Part shown: positions 17,986 to 27,573 of the stretch, in pieces
Layout of the letters: every line of letters starts with the position of its first letter
How positions within the stretch are numbered: the stretch's first letter is position 1
Assembly (NCBI GenBank): GCA_049649525.1
Contig: JBARZE010000057.1
Location: 1-64,000 of the forward strand
DNA: 64,000 bases
Source of the DNA: JAAURB01 sp049649525
GTDB taxonomy: Bacteria; Cyanobacteriota; Cyanobacteriia; Cyanobacteriales; Microcoleaceae
Direction of reading: 5' to 3'
Made by a program: the position numbers and the translations under genes
Notes under the pieces: generated by a model
The model's database searches: none
Told to the model about the DNA's origin: nothing
Seen by the model: the letters and a program-made list of their open reading frames with translations, nothing else

Positions 17986-18006
17986 TCTGTACACGCCCGT
18001 CAGTAG
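17893..18006 (+). CDS. possible 37-aa peptide in the inverted-repeat region
   Basis: An open frame runs from ATG 17893 to TAG 18004-18006. The peptide starts MTFYSTFTEKFIRVRYARIA and is basic, with two Cys residues. I recognise no family, and no clear ribosome binding site precedes it. A perfect 7-bp hairpin (GAGATTG/CAATCTC, 18006-18025) follows the stop. It could be a real small protein, a relic of a mobile element or chance. Confidence 0.2.
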   Translation: MTFYSTFTEKFIRVRYARIALCPNRQGSCYMSVHARQ

Positions 18007-18114
18007 AGATTGACATATCAATCTCCACAGGAGATTATAAGAGAGAACAGGAGATGGGAAGTTGTATCATAACTCATTATCCGGATAGGATATAACTGAA
18101 TAAGCTATAACTGA

Positions 18115-19392
18115 TTAAACGGCTTCTGCTAATTCATCTCGCACTTTAAAATACCAGTATAAATTAGCGATCGCCAAATCAGACGCTTGAGTTAAATTGG
18201 TGCTATTCAATGCTTGAAACCCTATATTTCTAGCATATCGAGTCACGTATTTTTCATACTGTTGTCGTAACTCTGGCTGCATTAAAAGCAGGAGTTGATC
18301 TTTCAGCGCCGCATAATGAGATTTTTCCTGTAATTCTTGATAAAGTTTTATTTCAGGCGGCTCTACAATTGTAGTAGTTTCTATTTCCGTATCTTCGTTA
18401 TCTTCTACGGGAAAATCTGCACTTTCAAGTAATTTTAATTCATCCGCTGGTAAAGCAATCAGCCATTCTACTTGATCTTGTGAGGCTTTCAGTGCTGCTA
18501 AATCATGATAATAAATATAAGTTATTTCCGGAAATATGAAATCTAATTCTGCTTTATTTTCACAAGCTTGAATCACATCGCTAGAATCTTTTCTGATTTT
18601 TTGTTGTAAGTTTACTAGAGATACTTGATAACTCTTCAGTTCATTTTGTAGCTGATACGTTAAGCCAATTATTTGCTCAATTAACCAAGCACATTCATAT
18701 CGACGCAGTTTACCCGGTGCAGACGTTGCTGATAATAAATTATGGCTATTATAAATAGCTAAAGATTCGCCTAATGTTTGACGTGCGTTTGAAAGCTCTA
18801 TATTTCTTGTTGTTACATTTTCTAGCGAAGTTGCCGTTTTTATTAACTTTACAGCTTCAGTAAACCTTGCATAAGCCTTAATATATTCTAGACGATGTTG
18901 CTTAAATTCAATATCCTCTGCAACTTTATCAATATGTTGAATAATTTCTCTGCCTTGATCTCTTAACGCTTGTTTCAGATCAATAAATCCATCTTTCACC
19001 TCTACTCTTAACTGTTTAACTTCCTTTTTAAGCTTTAAAGTTTGCCATAAATTAACCGCTGATAATGCAGTTGTTGCCACAACACCGACACCAATAAAAG
19101 CTGTGCTGGCTTGCAAAATACCTAAACTAGATTGAATACTACCGAGTTGTCCTAAAATTTGATTATTCTGATACATTTTTCCTATATCTGTAACAGCATT
19201 TAAAGGATTTCCTGCCATTAAAGGAGATAATGGATTACCATTACTGACTACACCTTTTGCCATTTCTACAAATTGACCATTTTCAGGATTTCGTAATATT
19301 GGCAAAAGTTGACCCGCTGCATTTGTTACTTGAGTCAGTTGACCAGAATTTAACAAAGCTTGATTAGCTGCACTAAAAAGATAGTTAATCAT
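18115..19392 (-). CDS. coiled-coil membrane-associated protein beside the dynamin-like gene
   Basis: I do not recognise a named family in this 425-aa protein. Residues about 95-125 are hydrophobic (ASTAFIGVGVVATTALSAVNLW) and could insert in a membrane. They are followed by a long coiled coil (LKLKKEVKQLRVEVKDGFIDLKQ type, about 118-215) and an alpha-helical C-terminal half. The gene is divergent from the dynamin-like GTPase, with 141 bp between the start codons, so both may share regulation. Membrane-associated helical partners are common for bacterial dynamin-like proteins, and a shared role in membrane remodelling or stress is an inference. Confidence 0.7.
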   Translation of the reverse strand: MINYLFSAANQALLNSGQLTQVTNAAGQLLPILRNPENGQFVEMAKGVVSNGNPLSPLMAGNPLNAVTDIGKMYQNNQILGQLGSIQSSLGILQASTAFIGVGVVATTALSAVNLWQTLKLKKEVKQLRVEVKDGFIDLKQALRDQGREIIQHIDKVAEDIEFKQHRLEYIKAYARFTEAVKLIKTATSLENVTTRNIELSNARQTLGESLAIYNSHNLLSATSAPGKLRRYECAWLIEQIIGLTYQLQNELKSYQVSLVNLQQKIRKDSSDVIQACENKAELDFIFPEITYIYYHDLAALKASQDQVEWLIALPADELKLLESADFPVEDNEDTEIETTTIVEPPEIKLYQELQEKSHYAALKDQLLLLMQPELRQQYEKYVTRYARNIGFQALNSTNLTQASDLAIANLYWYFKVRDELAEAV

Positions 19393-19533
19393 TGTTAATT
19401 TTTATTCAAGTGTAATTTTACTTTGCGTTTGGTGCATACTCTGTTTATAGAGAGCATTAAATATAGATTACCCTGAGCGCAAAAGATTTCTTTCATCTCA
19501 AGAATAGACTTATATTGAGGAAAATACTGAATC

Positions 19534-22107
19534 ATGGATGTATCAAAAATACAAACGGAAACCGTAAATTTACTATCTGATATTACCGGATTAAAAATAA
19601 GCCAGAAAGACATTAATCCAACTATCCTATTTTTATCGGCTTTAGTCTCTGTATTGCTGGGTGTTATTTTTGTAGATCAACAAGTCACCGAAGAAGAAAT
19701 TCAACGCCTTAAAATAACCTTGCGTCAGTTTATTCCGAAAAAAGGAAATATGGCGCAATTAGTAAAATTAATGGTAAAAGGAATACGTCAGAAAAAGGTT
19801 TATCAAAATATCAATCATTTATTGTTACTGACTGCACCCTTTTCAGAATCAGAGAATTTATTACTCATTAGTTTAGGATATGAAATGTCCGCCGCTGACG
19901 GGAGTATGGATACACGAGAAAAACAATATTTAGAAATAATCGCTCAACATTTAAAGATTGAAACAAAACACCTGAATACATTAGAGTCGGCTTTCGGTGG
20001 CGCAGTTTCTATCACTCAAGAAGATATCGAAAAAGTCCGGTTTTTACTTGACCCCGTCTGGTTTCATGACTTAGATTCAGTATTTGTTAAAGCAGCAAGT
20101 CAAATCTTAAAAATCTTTCCAGAAAATACAGAGAAAAAACAGAATCAGCAGCAGGTAAATATTCGCTACAAAGGATTACAAGCGTTTCAAGAGTATAAAA
20201 CTCAACTCGATAAGAAATGCTTTGATCTTAATCAAATTGTGCAAGAGTGTATTAACAAAGAGTTTTTGCAAGAGTCTTTAATTCAAGAAATTTACAAAGT
20301 TTCTAAAAAGTTACAATCTCAAAAATTCCGGGTTGCGGTTGTCGGGGAATTTAGCCAAGGAAAATCAACCATTTTAAATGCATTACTGGGTGAAAACATT
20401 CAACCTGTGCGAGATATTCCCTGTAGTGGTGCCGTCACCGTTTTACGATATGGAAGTCAAAAACGAGTGATTTGCTGTTATAAAGATCAGCGACAGGAAG
20501 AAATCTCATTAAACCAATATCACGAAAAAGCTGCTATCTCCGAAGCAGCAGCGTTAGGTAGTCGTACAGAAGAATTAAAGAATTCTGAAATTCGTGAGAT
20601 TATTTTTGAACATCCCAATTTAGCATTATGTCAATATGGTGTCGAAATTATTGACTCGCCGGGGTTAAATGAACATCCAGCCAGGACAGAAATTACCCAA
20701 ACCTTACTTAAAGACACCGATGCTGTAATTTTTGTAGCGAATGCTTCCCGTTTATTGACGCAAGGTGAACGAGAATTACTGCAAGACCTAAAAAATCAAC
20801 TCAATGGCGGCAAAGAAGATAAACCCGCAAATAATTTATTTATGCTTGTCAATTTCTGGGATATGATTCGTAGTGAAACCAGCCGTCAACAAGTTAAAAA
20901 ACGGGTTGAAAATTTAGTAATTGAACAAAATAAAATTATTGCGGGAAGTAATCGAATTCACTATATTTCTGCACAGCAAACGTTAGATGCAGTTTTAAGA
21001 CATTCGGCTCACGCTCAGTCTAAAGGCACAGAAAATGAGTATGTTCAGAGTTTCTCTCAGTTTACACAATCTCTTGAACATTTCTTAACTCAAGAACGGG
21101 GTATTTTAGAGGTTCAAAAAGCTTCTCAAGATATTCACAAGTTAGTTAAATCTGCACAGGTTGATTTATGTGTAACTGAAGATATTCTAGGCGGCAAGCT
21201 AAAAGTTTCAGAAGAAGAATGTCAGAAAATTATAGAAAAAATAGGAGAAGCTAGCGGACGAGATATTAAAATAAAACAATTTGCTGAAGAGTTATTTAAA
21301 GAAGTAGCGGACGAATTTGATGAATCTTGGAATACATGGCTTGAATATTTAGATGAACGTTTACCTATTCTGGCTGAAAATTGGTCATCAGAATACTCTG
21401 CATTCTTTAGTCGTGATCAATTGATTCAAGATTATATCAATCAATTTCAAGAAAATATTGCCGATGAATTAAACGGATGGATAGAAAATGAACTTAAAGC
21501 GAAAATCTTAACTAAGTATGGTAATAAACTAGATAAAAAAATACAAGAAGAACTGTTTTGTCTTGAACAAGATCTTCACGAAACTATCATTTCAATTTAT
21601 CAAGTTTCGGCTGATTCTCAAAAATCATCCAATTATAAGTTTGATATGAACTCTAAAGTAAATTATGAATTTAACTGGCTTGGATTAGGTACAGCAGCAT
21701 TAGTTCCACTTATTTTATTAAGTAATCCAATTGCTATGATTGCTGGTTTCGTAGCCAGTTTAGTAGGCGGATGGAACATAGGTTCTGCAATGGCTGTAGA
21801 TGACGAAATTAAAGGGAAGGTATTTGAAGCAGGATGTGAACAATTTTGTAATTCTGTAGATAATATAATTGATGCTATTGCTGAAATAATTATAGCTACT
21901 TTTGATGAAAGAGAAGAACAAGCTGAAGCAGCAATTAAGGAAATTATTATGCATTATGATAATATCTTAAAACAAAATGAAAAAGCACATCAAGAATCCC
22001 TCGAACAACGAAAACAAGATCAAGATTGGATTGAACAACAACGTCAAAAAATCGGACAATTTAAACATGAAATAGAGGAGATTGTAGAGAAAGTTAAAGT
22101 TAGCTAA
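19534..22107 (+). CDS. dynamin-like GTPase with N-terminal TerB-like domain
   Basis: In this 857-aa protein, residues about 40-195 look like a TerB-type helical domain (FVDQQVTEEEIQRLK, SAADGSMDTREKQYL). Next is a dynamin-family GTPase with P-loop GEFSQGKST (271-279), a switch Thr/Ser region and the G3 motif DSPGLN (374-379). The G4 position reads NFWD instead of NKxD. A long helical stalk follows, and a hydrophobic hairpin (GLGTAALVPLILLSNPIAMIAGFVASLVGG, about 715-750) should be the membrane paddle. The C-terminus is coiled coil. The architecture fits bacterial dynamin-like proteins that bind and remodel membranes. Some such proteins act in antiviral defence or membrane repair, but the role here is unknown. 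Start ATG 19534 follows GAGGAAAA. Confidence 0.85.
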   Translation: MDVSKIQTETVNLLSDITGLKISQKDINPTILFLSALVSVLLGVIFVDQQVTEEEIQRLKITLRQFIPKKGNMAQLVKLMVKGIRQKKVYQNINHLLLLTAPFSESENLLLISLGYEMSAADGSMDTREKQYLEIIAQHLKIETKHLNTLESAFGGAVSITQEDIEKVRFLLDPVWFHDLDSVFVKAASQILKIFPENTEKKQNQQQVNIRYKGLQAFQEYKTQLDKKCFDLNQIVQECINKEFLQESLIQEIYKVSKKLQSQKFRVAVVGEFSQGKSTILNALLGENIQPVRDIPCSGAVTVLRYGSQKRVICCYKDQRQEEISLNQYHEKAAISEAAALGSRTEELKNSEIREIIFEHPNLALCQYGVEIIDSPGLNEHPARTEITQTLLKDTDAVIFVANASRLLTQGERELLQDLKNQLNGGKEDKPANNLFMLVNFWDMIRSETSRQQVKKRVENLVIEQNKIIAGSNRIHYISAQQTLDAVLRHSAHAQSKGTENEYVQSFSQFTQSLEHFLTQERGILEVQKASQDIHKLVKSAQVDLCVTEDILGGKLKVSEEECQKIIEKIGEASGRDIKIKQFAEELFKEVADEFDESWNTWLEYLDERLPILAENWSSEYSAFFSRDQLIQDYINQFQENIADELNGWIENELKAKILTKYGNKLDKKIQEELFCLEQDLHETIISIYQVSADSQKSSNYKFDMNSKVNYEFNWLGLGTAALVPLILLSNPIAMIAGFVASLVGGWNIGSAMAVDDEIKGKVFEAGCEQFCNSVDNIIDAIAEIIIATFDEREEQAEAAIKEIIMHYDNILKQNEKAHQESLEQRKQDQDWIEQQRQKIGQFKHEIEEIVEKVKVS

Positions 22108-22118
22108 AGTATAAAAAT

Positions 22119-22156
22119 AGAGCGATCGCGTATTTTAAATACAACATCATCGCTCT
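22119..22156 (+). terminator. hairpin after the dynamin-like gene
   Basis: AGAGCGAT (22119-22126) pairs with ATCGCTCT (22149-22156) around a 22-base loop. Only a weak T-run (GTTTG) follows, so the terminator is possible rather than strong. It lies between convergent genes. Confidence 0.5.
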
Positions 22157-22220
22157 GTTTGATATTCCTTTTTATAGGTAAGGATTAATTTTCACAATTT
22201 CACTTACCTATATTTTCATA

Positions 22221-22676
22221 TTATCCCTTGTTTTTAATTAGCATAACCCGAACAATTTCCTGCGCTGTATTTTCTTGGATATTCAACGTTTGGGATAAAT
22301 AAGTTAATACATTCTCTTCTTCTTCCGTAACTTCGCCATCCGCTAATACCAAATCAGTTGCAACTGCAAAAGCTGTTTCATGTAAATAATGCGGTAATGA
22401 CTCAACGGCTGCATCTAAAACTTTTTTATATCCTCGACGGTTTAATGTGCTTAAAACTTGATTTATTGTATTAAATAGCATATCTTCAGAATAACTCCGA
22501 AAAAGCTGCATTCGTCCCAGAGAATGTATCATTAAATCTAATTCTTCATCTGCTAAATCTCCATCAACCGCCACAATGCTTAATGCTAAAGCAGACATTG
22601 CTTCTGTGGGGGAAAATGTTACTTCACTGGCTTGAATAATGCTATTTGACTTCGCTAAACTATCAAATAATCCCAT
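22221..22676 (-). CDS. TerB family protein (tellurite-resistance fold)
   Basis: This 151-aa all-helical protein contains two copies of the acidic TerB metal-binding pattern: VAVDGDLADEELDLM (about 34-48) and VLADGEVTEEEENVL (about 110-124). TerB folds bind divalent ions and occur in membrane-associated stress and defence contexts. The gene lies 114 bp from the dynamin-like gene, convergent with it, and that GTPase has its own TerB-like segment. An interaction is plausible but inferred. CGAGGTAATAGAG precedes the ATG and gives a good ribosome binding site. Confidence 0.85.
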   Translation of the reverse strand: MGLFDSLAKSNSIIQASEVTFSPTEAMSALALSIVAVDGDLADEELDLMIHSLGRMQLFRSYSEDMLFNTINQVLSTLNRRGYKKVLDAAVESLPHYLHETAFAVATDLVLADGEVTEEEENVLTYLSQTLNIQENTAQEIVRVMLIKNKG

Positions 22677-22867
22677 CTCTATTACCTCGGGTTAGTTGCA
22701 TAGTTCTAAGCTAACTATAAACTGAGGTATGCGCTACAGTGAAAACACGTAAAAACAATAATTTATAGAGAGTATTGTATGTTTGATAATGAATTTTACT
22801 CATTAAAATAGAGGCAATCTTTCAATCACCTCTACCTTCTTCTATCTAATTAATTAAATCACTTTAA

Positions 22868-24157
22868 TTAAATTACAGTGCCATCTGGAATCACAGCATT
22901 CTTAAAGATAACGGTAATCCCGCTACGGATATAAAATCCTAATTCCTCACGTTCTGCTTCTTGTACATTATCTTTGTTGATAATTTTTACCCCTTTACCA
23001 ATGCGGGCATTTTTATCAACAATAGCGCGACGAATCGTTGTATCTGCACCAATTCCTATAGGGATTTTACCATTACTGACTGCCGTCTCTTTTTCAGTAA
23101 AAGACTCATAAAAATCAGATCCCATCAATAGGCTATCTTCAATCACACAACCACTTTCAACCCGCGCCCGCAAGCCTAAAACAGAGTGATGTACTCGGCA
23201 TTCTTTGAGAATACAACCCTCAGAAACAATCGATTCTGTTACTTGACAATTGAGTAATTTTGAGGGAGGCAAATAACGCGAACGGGTATAAATCGGTGCT
23301 TCTTCGTGATAGAAACTAAAAGACGGTTGGGGTTGCCGAGTCAAGCCTAAGTTAGCATCATAAAAGGCTTCAATCGTTCCGATATCTTCCCAATAGTCGT
23401 TAAACAAAAAGGCTTGAACATTGTGATCGCTCGATGCATTCGGAATAATTTCTTTACCGAAATCTGTTTGTTCTTGATCGCCGCTTAATAGGTTGATCAA
23501 AACATCTTTTTTAAAGACATAAATTCCCGTTGAAGCAATATAAGGACTTTCTTTAGCTTCTTCAGCAGATAACCCCAAAGTGGTAGTATCCACCGCCATT
23601 TGCTTCAATGCATCTCCCTTGGGTTTCTCACTAAAGTCTACCACGCGGCCAGAATCATTAATCTTCATCAAACCGAAACTAGAAGCCCGTTTCTCATCAA
23701 TGGGAACGACTGATAAAGTAATATCAGCATTCGTATCAATATGACGTTGGACAAACTCCCGATAGTCCATCCGATATAAATGGTCACCGGATAAGATCAA
23801 ATAATGATCCACATCCCACTCATCAAACAGCCATATATACTGACGTACCGCATCGGCTGTCCCTTGGAACCAATTCGGGTTAGCACTGGTTTGTTGAGCC
23901 GCTAGCACCTCCGTAAAGCCATCTGTAAAGCCAGAGAAATTGTATGCTCGGGCAATATGACGGTTCAAAGAAGCTGAGTTATACTGCGTCAGAATATATA
24001 TTTTCATAATTTCTGAGTTGATGCAGTTACTGATCGGAATATCGATCAGCCGATACTTACCCGCCAAAGGGACAGCGGGCTTTGCTCTTAATTTCGTTAA
24101 AGGATAGAGGCGAGTACCTGCACCGCCTCCTAAAATAATAGCTAAAACTTTTTTCAC
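22868..24157 (-). CDS. glgC: glucose-1-phosphate adenylyltransferase
   Basis: This 429-aa ADP-glucose pyrophosphorylase makes ADP-glucose from ATP and glucose-1-phosphate, the committed step of glycogen synthesis. The N-terminal nucleotidyltransferase shows LGGGAGTRLYPLTKLRAKPAVP, with the pyrophosphate-binding Arg and Lys, and LILSGDHLYRMDY. The C-terminal left-handed beta-helix carries the allosteric region (3-PGA activation, Pi inhibition in cyanobacteria). The GTG at 24157 (MKKVLAIILGGG after GAGAGGTC) gives the canonical length; an ATG at 24181 would add eight residues. The glycogen product is the substrate pool for treZ/treY, also in this window. Confidence 0.97.
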   Translation of the reverse strand: MKKVLAIILGGGAGTRLYPLTKLRAKPAVPLAGKYRLIDIPISNCINSEIMKIYILTQYNSASLNRHIARAYNFSGFTDGFTEVLAAQQTSANPNWFQGTADAVRQYIWLFDEWDVDHYLILSGDHLYRMDYREFVQRHIDTNADITLSVVPIDEKRASSFGLMKINDSGRVVDFSEKPKGDALKQMAVDTTTLGLSAEEAKESPYIASTGIYVFKKDVLINLLSGDQEQTDFGKEIIPNASSDHNVQAFLFNDYWEDIGTIEAFYDANLGLTRQPQPSFSFYHEEAPIYTRSRYLPPSKLLNCQVTESIVSEGCILKECRVHHSVLGLRARVESGCVIEDSLLMGSDFYESFTEKETAVSNGKIPIGIGADTTIRRAIVDKNARIGKGVKIINKDNVQEAEREELGFYIRSGITVIFKNAVIPDGTVI

Positions 24158-24400
24158 AAGGATTGACCTCTCAACTGCCAATAATTTCCCACCTCAAGTG
24201 TCTGACTGTACGGTAATCTTGACAAGAGGGAATTTAAAAAATCTTACTTTAGCAGGACTAATTACCTACTGCTCATTCAGAATTGGGCGTTTGGGGTGAC
24301 GCGGAGGAATTACAAATAACTCAAGACAAATTGCCAAAACGCGGTACAATGCATCTGGCTTGCTGCTGAATTGTGCTTAAATTTAACTCCAAGATCAAAA

Positions 24401-25762
24401 ATGACCACCCGTGTAATTCTTGTCCGTCATGGTCAGAGTAACTACAATGCTCAACGTCGTATTCAAGGTCGTTTAGACCATTCTATTCTGACAGAGATGG
24501 GTTGCAAAGATGCAGAAATTGTGGGAAAAACCCTCTCAGAAATTCAGTTTGATGCAGTGTATTGTAGTCCTCTCAAACGAGCAAAACAGACGGCAGAATT
24601 GATATTGTCGCAGTTTAATACTCCCCCTCAACTTCAACCCACTGAACAATTAATAGAAATTGACTTGCCTGCCTGGGCTGGAATGGAACGTCAAGTGGTT
24701 GTTGAACAGTTTGCTGAAGATTATCGCTGTTGGCAAGAGCGTCCCCATGAATTTTTTATGACGGTTTCAGATGAGGCGGGAGAACGTCAACATTTCCCGG
24801 TTTTAGCATTATTTGAACAAGCTCAACAGTTCTGGAAAGATACTCTAACACGTCACCCGAATCAAACTCTTTTAATCGTGGCTCATAACGGCATTAATCG
24901 CTGTTTAATTGCCACAGCTTTAGGAATTGAACCCCAATATTATCAATCGATTCAACAGTCAAATTGTGGGATTACGGTACTCAATTTCTCAAGAATTACA
25001 CCCGGAGAATTACCCAAACCCGCCTCAGTTCAATTAGAATCAATGAACGTCACCACCCACATGGGGACTCCATTTCCTAAACCCCGTCCCGCTCATCAAG
25101 GGCCGCGATTATTACTGGTTAGACATGGGGAAACAGATTGGAATCGTAACGGACAATTTCAAGGTCAAATTGATATTCCCCTCAATGATAATGGTAGAAA
25201 ACAAGGCAGTAAAGCGGCTGAATTCCTCAAGGATGTTCAAATCAATTTTGCTGTTACTAGCCCAATGTCGCGCCCAAAAGAAACCGCAGAATTAATTTTA
25301 AAATATCATCAAAACTTAGAATTACAGTTAGAAGATGAGTTCAAAGAAATTAGTCATGGATTGTGGGAAGGTCGCTACGAACCGGAAATTGAACAATCCT
25401 ATCCAGGACTATTAAACCAGTGGAAAACAGAACCCGAAACCGTACAAATGCCGGAAGGAGAAAACTTAGAACAAGTTTGGAACCGAGTTGATGCGGCTTG
25501 GAATAAAATTATTCAAACTTACAATAAACAACCTGTTACAGTCTTAGTCGTTGCCCATGATGCGGTCAATAAAGCCATCCTTTGTCAACTGTTGGGATTA
25601 TCTCCAGAACACTTTTGGAACTTTAAACAAGGTAACGGCGCAGTCACTGTGATTGACTATCCTCACGGTGTTGATGCCCCCGCTGTCTTACAAACCAGTA
25701 ATATTACAAGTCATCTTTCTGATGGTAATATTCTCGATAAAACCGCTGCTGGTGCATTATAA
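24401..25762 (+). CDS. tandem histidine phosphatase (phosphoglycerate mutase-like)
   Basis: This 453-aa protein has two histidine-phosphatase domains. Domain 1 (about 1-200) has the phospho-His motif VRHGQSNYNAQRRIQGR and the second His in VAHNGINR. Domain 2 (about 225-430) has LVRHGETDWNRNGQFQG and VAHDAVN. Both look catalytically intact. This two-domain form is typical of cyanobacteria, where related enzymes are annotated as phosphoglycerate mutases or metal-independent phosphatases, including phosphoserine phosphatase; the substrate cannot be chosen from sequence. ATG 24401 (MTTRVILVRHG) is used. It is divergent from glgC. Confidence 0.9.
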   Translation: MTTRVILVRHGQSNYNAQRRIQGRLDHSILTEMGCKDAEIVGKTLSEIQFDAVYCSPLKRAKQTAELILSQFNTPPQLQPTEQLIEIDLPAWAGMERQVVVEQFAEDYRCWQERPHEFFMTVSDEAGERQHFPVLALFEQAQQFWKDTLTRHPNQTLLIVAHNGINRCLIATALGIEPQYYQSIQQSNCGITVLNFSRITPGELPKPASVQLESMNVTTHMGTPFPKPRPAHQGPRLLLVRHGETDWNRNGQFQGQIDIPLNDNGRKQGSKAAEFLKDVQINFAVTSPMSRPKETAELILKYHQNLELQLEDEFKEISHGLWEGRYEPEIEQSYPGLLNQWKTEPETVQMPEGENLEQVWNRVDAAWNKIIQTYNKQPVTVLVVAHDAVNKAILCQLLGLSPEHFWNFKQGNGAVTVIDYPHGVDAPAVLQTSNITSHLSDGNILDKTAAGAL

Positions 25763-25798
25763 AATTAGTAATTAGTTATGTGAGAAAGTTATAAAAAG

Positions 25799-25862
25799 GC
25801 ATTACTTCTTACTCATTACTTCTTACTCATTACTTTTCCCTGTTTCCCGTTCCCTGTTGCCT
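25799..25862. repeat. TTACTCATTACTTC/CCCTGTT low-complexity repeats
   Basis: Three TTACTTC(T)TACTCA-type units are followed by CCCTGTTTCCCGTTCCCTGTTGCC. The array fills the 110-bp gap between the histidine phosphatase and dihydroorotase-like genes and ends 10 bp before the latter's ATG. Related TTACTCC units occur near 8610-8625. Confidence 0.75.
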
Positions 25863-25872
25863 AATATAAATA

Positions 25873-27177
25873 ATGAGTGGCGAACTATTAAAAAATGTCA
25901 GAATTATTGACCCTGTTTCAAATACCGATCGACAGGCTGATGTCTTAATTGTAGATCAAATAATTCAACAAATTCAACCAGAAATTGTGACTCATTTAGA
26001 TGCAATTGAAGTATTGAATTGTGAAGGCATGATCTTAGGATCGGGGTTAGTTGATTTGTATAGTCATACAGGGGAACCTGGGTTTGAAGATCGAGAAACT
26101 CTACATTCATTAATGCAAGCGGGTTTAGCGGGAGGGTTTACCCGGATTGGAATTCTACCCGATACCTTACCCACTGTTGATAATCCGGCAACATTAAGCT
26201 TATTACAACACAAAACTCAGTTAACTTCACAATCCTTACCTCAGCTTTATTTTTGGGGGGCATTAACTCAAAATATTGCCGGGAAACAGATGACAGAGTT
26301 GGCCGAATTAGCCAGTACAAATATTATTGGATTTACCGATGGTCAACCTATTCAAGATCTCGTTTTATTACGGCGTTTATTAGAATATTTAAAACCCCTT
26401 AACTTACCTGTCGCTTTGTATTGTTGCGATCGCGCTTTAGCAATGGATGGAGTGATGCGAGAGGGCAATGAATCGATTCGTAGCGGTTTGCCCGGAATCC
26501 CCGTTTATGCCGAAACGGCTGCCCTTTCTACCGTCTTAGAATTAGTCGCAGAAATACAAACCCCTGTTCATTTGATGCGGATTTCGACTCGTCGCAGTGT
26601 GGAGTTAATTCAGCAGGCAAAATCAAGAAATTTACCAGTTACAGCCAGTACAACCTGGATGCATTTATTGCTTAATACAACAGCAATTAGTGGGAATCAT
26701 TCTAATGAGTTTTCAATTACACCTTATGATCCTAATTTAAACCTCGATCCACCTCTCGGCAATCTAACAGATCAAGCTGCATTAATTCAAGGCATTAAAA
26801 CAGGGATAATTGATGCGATCGCTATCGATCATACACCCTACACTTACGAAGAAAAAACAGTAGCATTCGCAGATACTCCCCCTGGAGTCATCGGTTTAGA
26901 ACTTGCATTACCTTTATTATGGCAAAGGTTTGTTGAATCGGGAGAATGGTCAGCTTTAGAATTATGGCAAACATTAAGCTTAAATCCGGCTTTGTGTTTG
27001 GGCAAAAATATTAATCCAATTATTCCGAATAAACCTACTGAATTAATCTTATTTAATCCTCAGCAATTGTGGGAAGTAGAATATTATAAACTTCAGTCTA
27101 GGGCTTTTAATACGCCTTGGAGAAAACAAGAATTGCTCGGTCGTGTCGTTGCTACCTGGTGTGAAAATAAGAAATGA
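25873..27177 (+). CDS. dihydroorotase-like protein, probably non-catalytic
   Basis: This 434-aa protein has the class I dihydroorotase/amidohydrolase fold and segment order (GLVDLYSHTGEPGF, ILPDTLP, MREGNESIRSGLPGIP, AIAIDHTPYTYEEK). However, several metal ligands are altered. The usual HxH is Y63-S-H65, the His of the HCED motif is Y183, the second His of the HxxHxST motif is R236, and the Asn of MPNT is D97. It may therefore be a pseudo-dihydroorotase, like the inactive PyrC-type subunits that pair with aspartate transcarbamoylase, or it may use another metal arrangement. It is commonly annotated pyrC in cyanobacteria. Its position after the phosphatase gene with a repeat-filled gap does not indicate an operon. 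Confidence 0.82.
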   Translation: MSGELLKNVRIIDPVSNTDRQADVLIVDQIIQQIQPEIVTHLDAIEVLNCEGMILGSGLVDLYSHTGEPGFEDRETLHSLMQAGLAGGFTRIGILPDTLPTVDNPATLSLLQHKTQLTSQSLPQLYFWGALTQNIAGKQMTELAELASTNIIGFTDGQPIQDLVLLRRLLEYLKPLNLPVALYCCDRALAMDGVMREGNESIRSGLPGIPVYAETAALSTVLELVAEIQTPVHLMRISTRRSVELIQQAKSRNLPVTASTTWMHLLLNTTAISGNHSNEFSITPYDPNLNLDPPLGNLTDQAALIQGIKTGIIDAIAIDHTPYTYEEKTVAFADTPPGVIGLELALPLLWQRFVESGEWSALELWQTLSLNPALCLGKNINPIIPNKPTELILFNPQQLWEVEYYKLQSRAFNTPWRKQELLGRVVATWCENKK

Positions 27178-27573
27178 TAAACAGTGAAAAAATAGCATTA
27201 ATCACTATTTAAGTTTTAATAAAAATTACCTTTTTTATTCTTTTTCGAGCGAAAATAGAGATTGTACCGACTATGAGAAAAGACAAAAATATTGAGTCTT
27301 TCTGGCAAAGGGGATCAAAAGCGATCGCCGGGGATGATTATAGATCTGAGATGATCGATTTTACTTAAAAATATTATTATTCTAGAGTCTTGTTTACGGA
27401 CTCACTAAAACAGTGGATAAAATTGATTTAGATTGACAAATGAGACCGTTTTAATTTATAGTGTGAAAAGCATCAAAGCTTAGCAGCTTCAGTACAAAAA
27501 TTGATGGTAGTCATTACCTCCACAAATCTGACGAAGTGAATTAAAAAAATTTCAAACAATATAAGCAACACTA
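27178..27573 (+). other. intergenic region, no gene seen
   Basis: These 396 bp lie between the dihydroorotase-like and EVE-domain genes. A HIP1-like GCGATCGCC occurs at about 27322. A weak hairpin AAATAG/CTATTT (27190-27210) could help termination. No supported reading frame or known RNA was found. Confidence 0.4.
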
